A stretch of DNA of 34,418 nt, taken from Olsenella_K sp051878835 (GTDB lineage: Bacteria; Actinomycetota; Coriobacteriia; Coriobacteriales; Atopobiaceae). Position 1 is the first letter of the stretch. Every line of letters begins with the position of its first letter. The notes under the pieces were generated by a model. It saw only the letters and a list, made by a program, of their open reading frames with translations. It was not told where the DNA came from and did not search any database. The stretch is taken from contig JBJEKW010000086.1 of NCBI GenBank assembly GCA_051878835.1, positions 1-34,418 of the forward strand, written 5' to 3'. The position numbers and the translations under genes are program-made. Of the stretch, positions 33,037-34,418 are shown in pieces.

Positions 33037-34218
33037 GTGGCAGCAAAGCACTTCTCGACTCAGGAACCGCCAAAGAAGCGCAGGCACGCGGGACGCGTGG
33101 TGGCGCTGGTTGTGGTCGTGGTCATTGCGGCCCTGGTAGTGGTGGGCGTCACTGTGCCCTCCGCCAGGGAGGCGGCCCTGCGGCTAGTGCAGGGGCAGAC
33201 CGCCCAGACCCAGTCGCAGGACCAGTCCGAGTCCACGGCGGACGTCGGCCAGACCGAGGCGACGGACGACTCGCAGGACGACCAGTCGGCTGACGCACAG
33301 GACCCCGGCACGGACTCCGATGACGCCGACCAGCAGGCCGATGCATCCGCGCAGGAGGCCCAGCAGGCCGAGCCGACGCCCGTGGAGGACACCTCGCCCC
33401 TGGACGCCAGCGCTAATGCTACGGTGACCACCACGACCACCGCCTCGGGCATCAGCATGACCGTACCGGCCGGCTTCGAGACCACCACGACCTACCAGAA
33501 TCTGGAGAGCGCTCTGGCAAAGATAACCGGCCAGGGCTACAAGGTGTCCTTCGTGATGACCGACCTGAAGACCGGCCGCGGCGTGTCATACAACGCAGAC
33601 GCCATGATGTACCCCGCCAGCAGCATCAAGGCCGCCTACTGCACCATGGTCCTGGAGACCACGGGCGGCCAGGTGTCGTCCTCGGTGGCGTCGACGATCG
33701 AGGACTGCATCGTGAACTCCTCGAACGACGCGTTCCACTCGCTCATCAACCAGTACGGGCTGCAGTCCGAGGGCAACTGGCTGGCCAAGTACGCGCCCGA
33801 GACCTCCTCGAAGGCCTACCTGTACTACTACCCCGAGATCACCTCCACGGGCTTCAGCAACATCTGGAAGGAGATCTACCGCTACGGCACGTCGGGCGAG
33901 GCGGGCGCCAGCACGCTGACCGCGGCCCTCAGCCAGTCCAACCACTCCCCCATGGGCGGGCTTCTGCGCTCGCGCTACACGGTGTGGTCCAAGCCCGGCT
34001 GGTATCCGGCGGATGGCTCGGGCGACCAGGCGACGAACGACACCGGCGTGGTCTTCTCGGACTGCGGCGACTACGTGTACGTGGTCCAGACGAACGTGCC
34101 CGACGACTTCAGCGTCATATTCCCGCTGCTAGACGCCCTGAATGCCACGCACGGGAAGATCTGCGGCGGCAGCTCGGCCCTGCTGATGACCTCCAGCACC
34201 ACGGTGTCCGGGCAGTAG
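33037..34218 (+). CDS. Membrane-anchored serine hydrolase, class A beta-lactamase/PBP fold (paralog of 7743-8852)
   Basis: The 393-residue product starts at GTG 33037 after AACGGGGGAA. It has a basic N-terminus, a membrane helix (about 22-43, RVVALVVVVVIAALVVVGVTV), an acidic Gln/Asp/Ala-rich spacer (about 55-140), then an extracellular serine-hydrolase domain. Motifs: S195-S-I-K198 (SxxK), S228-S-N230 in the SDN position, and K319-P-G in the KTG position. The middle residue of the second motif and the Pro in the third deviate from true beta-lactamases, arguing for a wall- or peptide-related activity. Layout and the pattern VTLVDLQ/VMTDLKTGR ... YRSDAYYY/YNADAMMY match the first hydrolase, so they are paralogs. 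The sequence before the GTG is untranslatable in any supported frame. Confidence 0.85.
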   Translation: MAAKHFSTQEPPKKRRHAGRVVALVVVVVIAALVVVGVTVPSAREAALRLVQGQTAQTQSQDQSESTADVGQTEATDDSQDDQSADAQDPGTDSDDADQQADASAQEAQQAEPTPVEDTSPLDASANATVTTTTTASGISMTVPAGFETTTTYQNLESALAKITGQGYKVSFVMTDLKTGRGVSYNADAMMYPASSIKAAYCTMVLETTGGQVSSSVASTIEDCIVNSSNDAFHSLINQYGLQSEGNWLAKYAPETSSKAYLYYYPEITSTGFSNIWKEIYRYGTSGEAGASTLTAALSQSNHSPMGGLLRSRYTVWSKPGWYPADGSGDQATNDTGVVFSDCGDYVYVVQTNVPDDFSVIFPLLDALNATHGKICGGSSALLMTSSTTVSGQ

Positions 34219-34251
34219 GCACTTCTTGCAAACCGATCGATTGGAGACACG

Positions 34252-34418
34252 ATGGTCACTACTCAACTGCTGACGATTGGCGACACGACGGCCGAGGGCA
34301 TGATCATGCCCCAGCTGGCCGGAGACGGCCATGCCTCGCTGATCGTGATTTGCTGCGCGCGCGGCTTCCTGATGTGCGGCTACCTCAGCCTGCAGAAGGC
34401 CGAGCAGCTGGGCGACGC
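34252..34418 (+). CDS. DUF1805 (YunC-like) family protein, partial (N-terminal part)
   Basis: The frame starts at ATG 34252, 7 nt after TTGGAGAC, and runs off the right edge with about 55 codons visible. The sequence has the DUF1805 pattern: a short N-terminal strand, LIVICCARGFLMCGYLSLQKAEQLGD, corresponding to the family's conserved Gly-Tyr-Leu motif. DUF1805 proteins such as YunC of Bacillus are small (about 100 residues) and of unknown biochemical role. It is 33 bp after the second hydrolase and may be co-transcribed with it. Because it is cut, the rest of the family cannot be checked. Confidence 0.75.
   Translation, partial: MVTTQLLTIGDTTAEGMIMPQLAGDGHASLIVICCARGFLMCGYLSLQKAEQLGD

Overview
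The window looks like chromosomal DNA of a high-GC, Gram-positive actinobacterium of the class Coriobacteriia (Olsenella/Atopobiaceae-like). This rests on strong G/C preference at third codon positions, a single-chain ~1240-residue PurL, a fused two-domain ECF ATPase, hydroxylamine reductase with a divergent Crp/Fnr regulator, and membrane-anchored beta-lactamase-fold proteins. The genus is an inference. No rRNA, tRNA, IS element, prophage or CRISPR array was seen.

Layout. 1-1320: a LacI regulator (cut by the window edge) behind an AraC regulator, both on the minus strand. 1525-4402: hcp (minus) divergent from a Crp/Fnr regulator, then a 60-residue zinc-ribbon protein. 4464-7479: an esterase (minus) and a UPF0210/DUF711 protein (plus), the latter ending in a textbook terminator. 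7743-10051: a membrane-anchored serine hydrolase convergent with murB. 10302-11288: a membrane protein with an internal duplication. 11289-12690: about 1.4 kb with no convincing gene, holding repeat element A. 12691-16466: an FMN riboswitch, ribU, a terminator, a fused ECF ATPase and ecfT, which together form a riboflavin-type ECF transporter. 16672-18147: a transglutaminase-like protein (minus). 18530-22249: purL. 22250-23400: about 1.15 kb with no convincing gene, holding a terminator, a 17-bp tandem array and repeat element B. 23414-29332: a three-gene operon (TerB-N/TerB-C protein, DUF2791/BrxD-like ATPase, Lhr/BrxHI-like helicase) that matches the architecture of the Shango anti-phage system. 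29579-30913: a U32-family protein (minus). 31094-34418: a zinc-ribbon membrane protein, a small Cys-rich protein, a second anchored serine hydrolase and the start of a DUF1805 (YunC-like) gene.

Two things stand out. The first is the Shango-like defence operon, whose first protein carries a Tyr/Gly-rich low-complexity segment. The second is a family of intergenic repeats. Elements A and B, 10.9 kb apart, align without gaps for about 275 bp, share a 44-bp core with one mismatch, and keep two hairpins paired through compensatory and wobble changes. Both are flanked by degenerate ~30-33-bp repeats, and a related three-unit 33-bp array lies after ecfT. Many intergenic hairpins also contain the motif GGCAAGAAG/CTTCTTGCC, which seems to be a local style of terminator. 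All calls come from reading the sequence; no database search was run.
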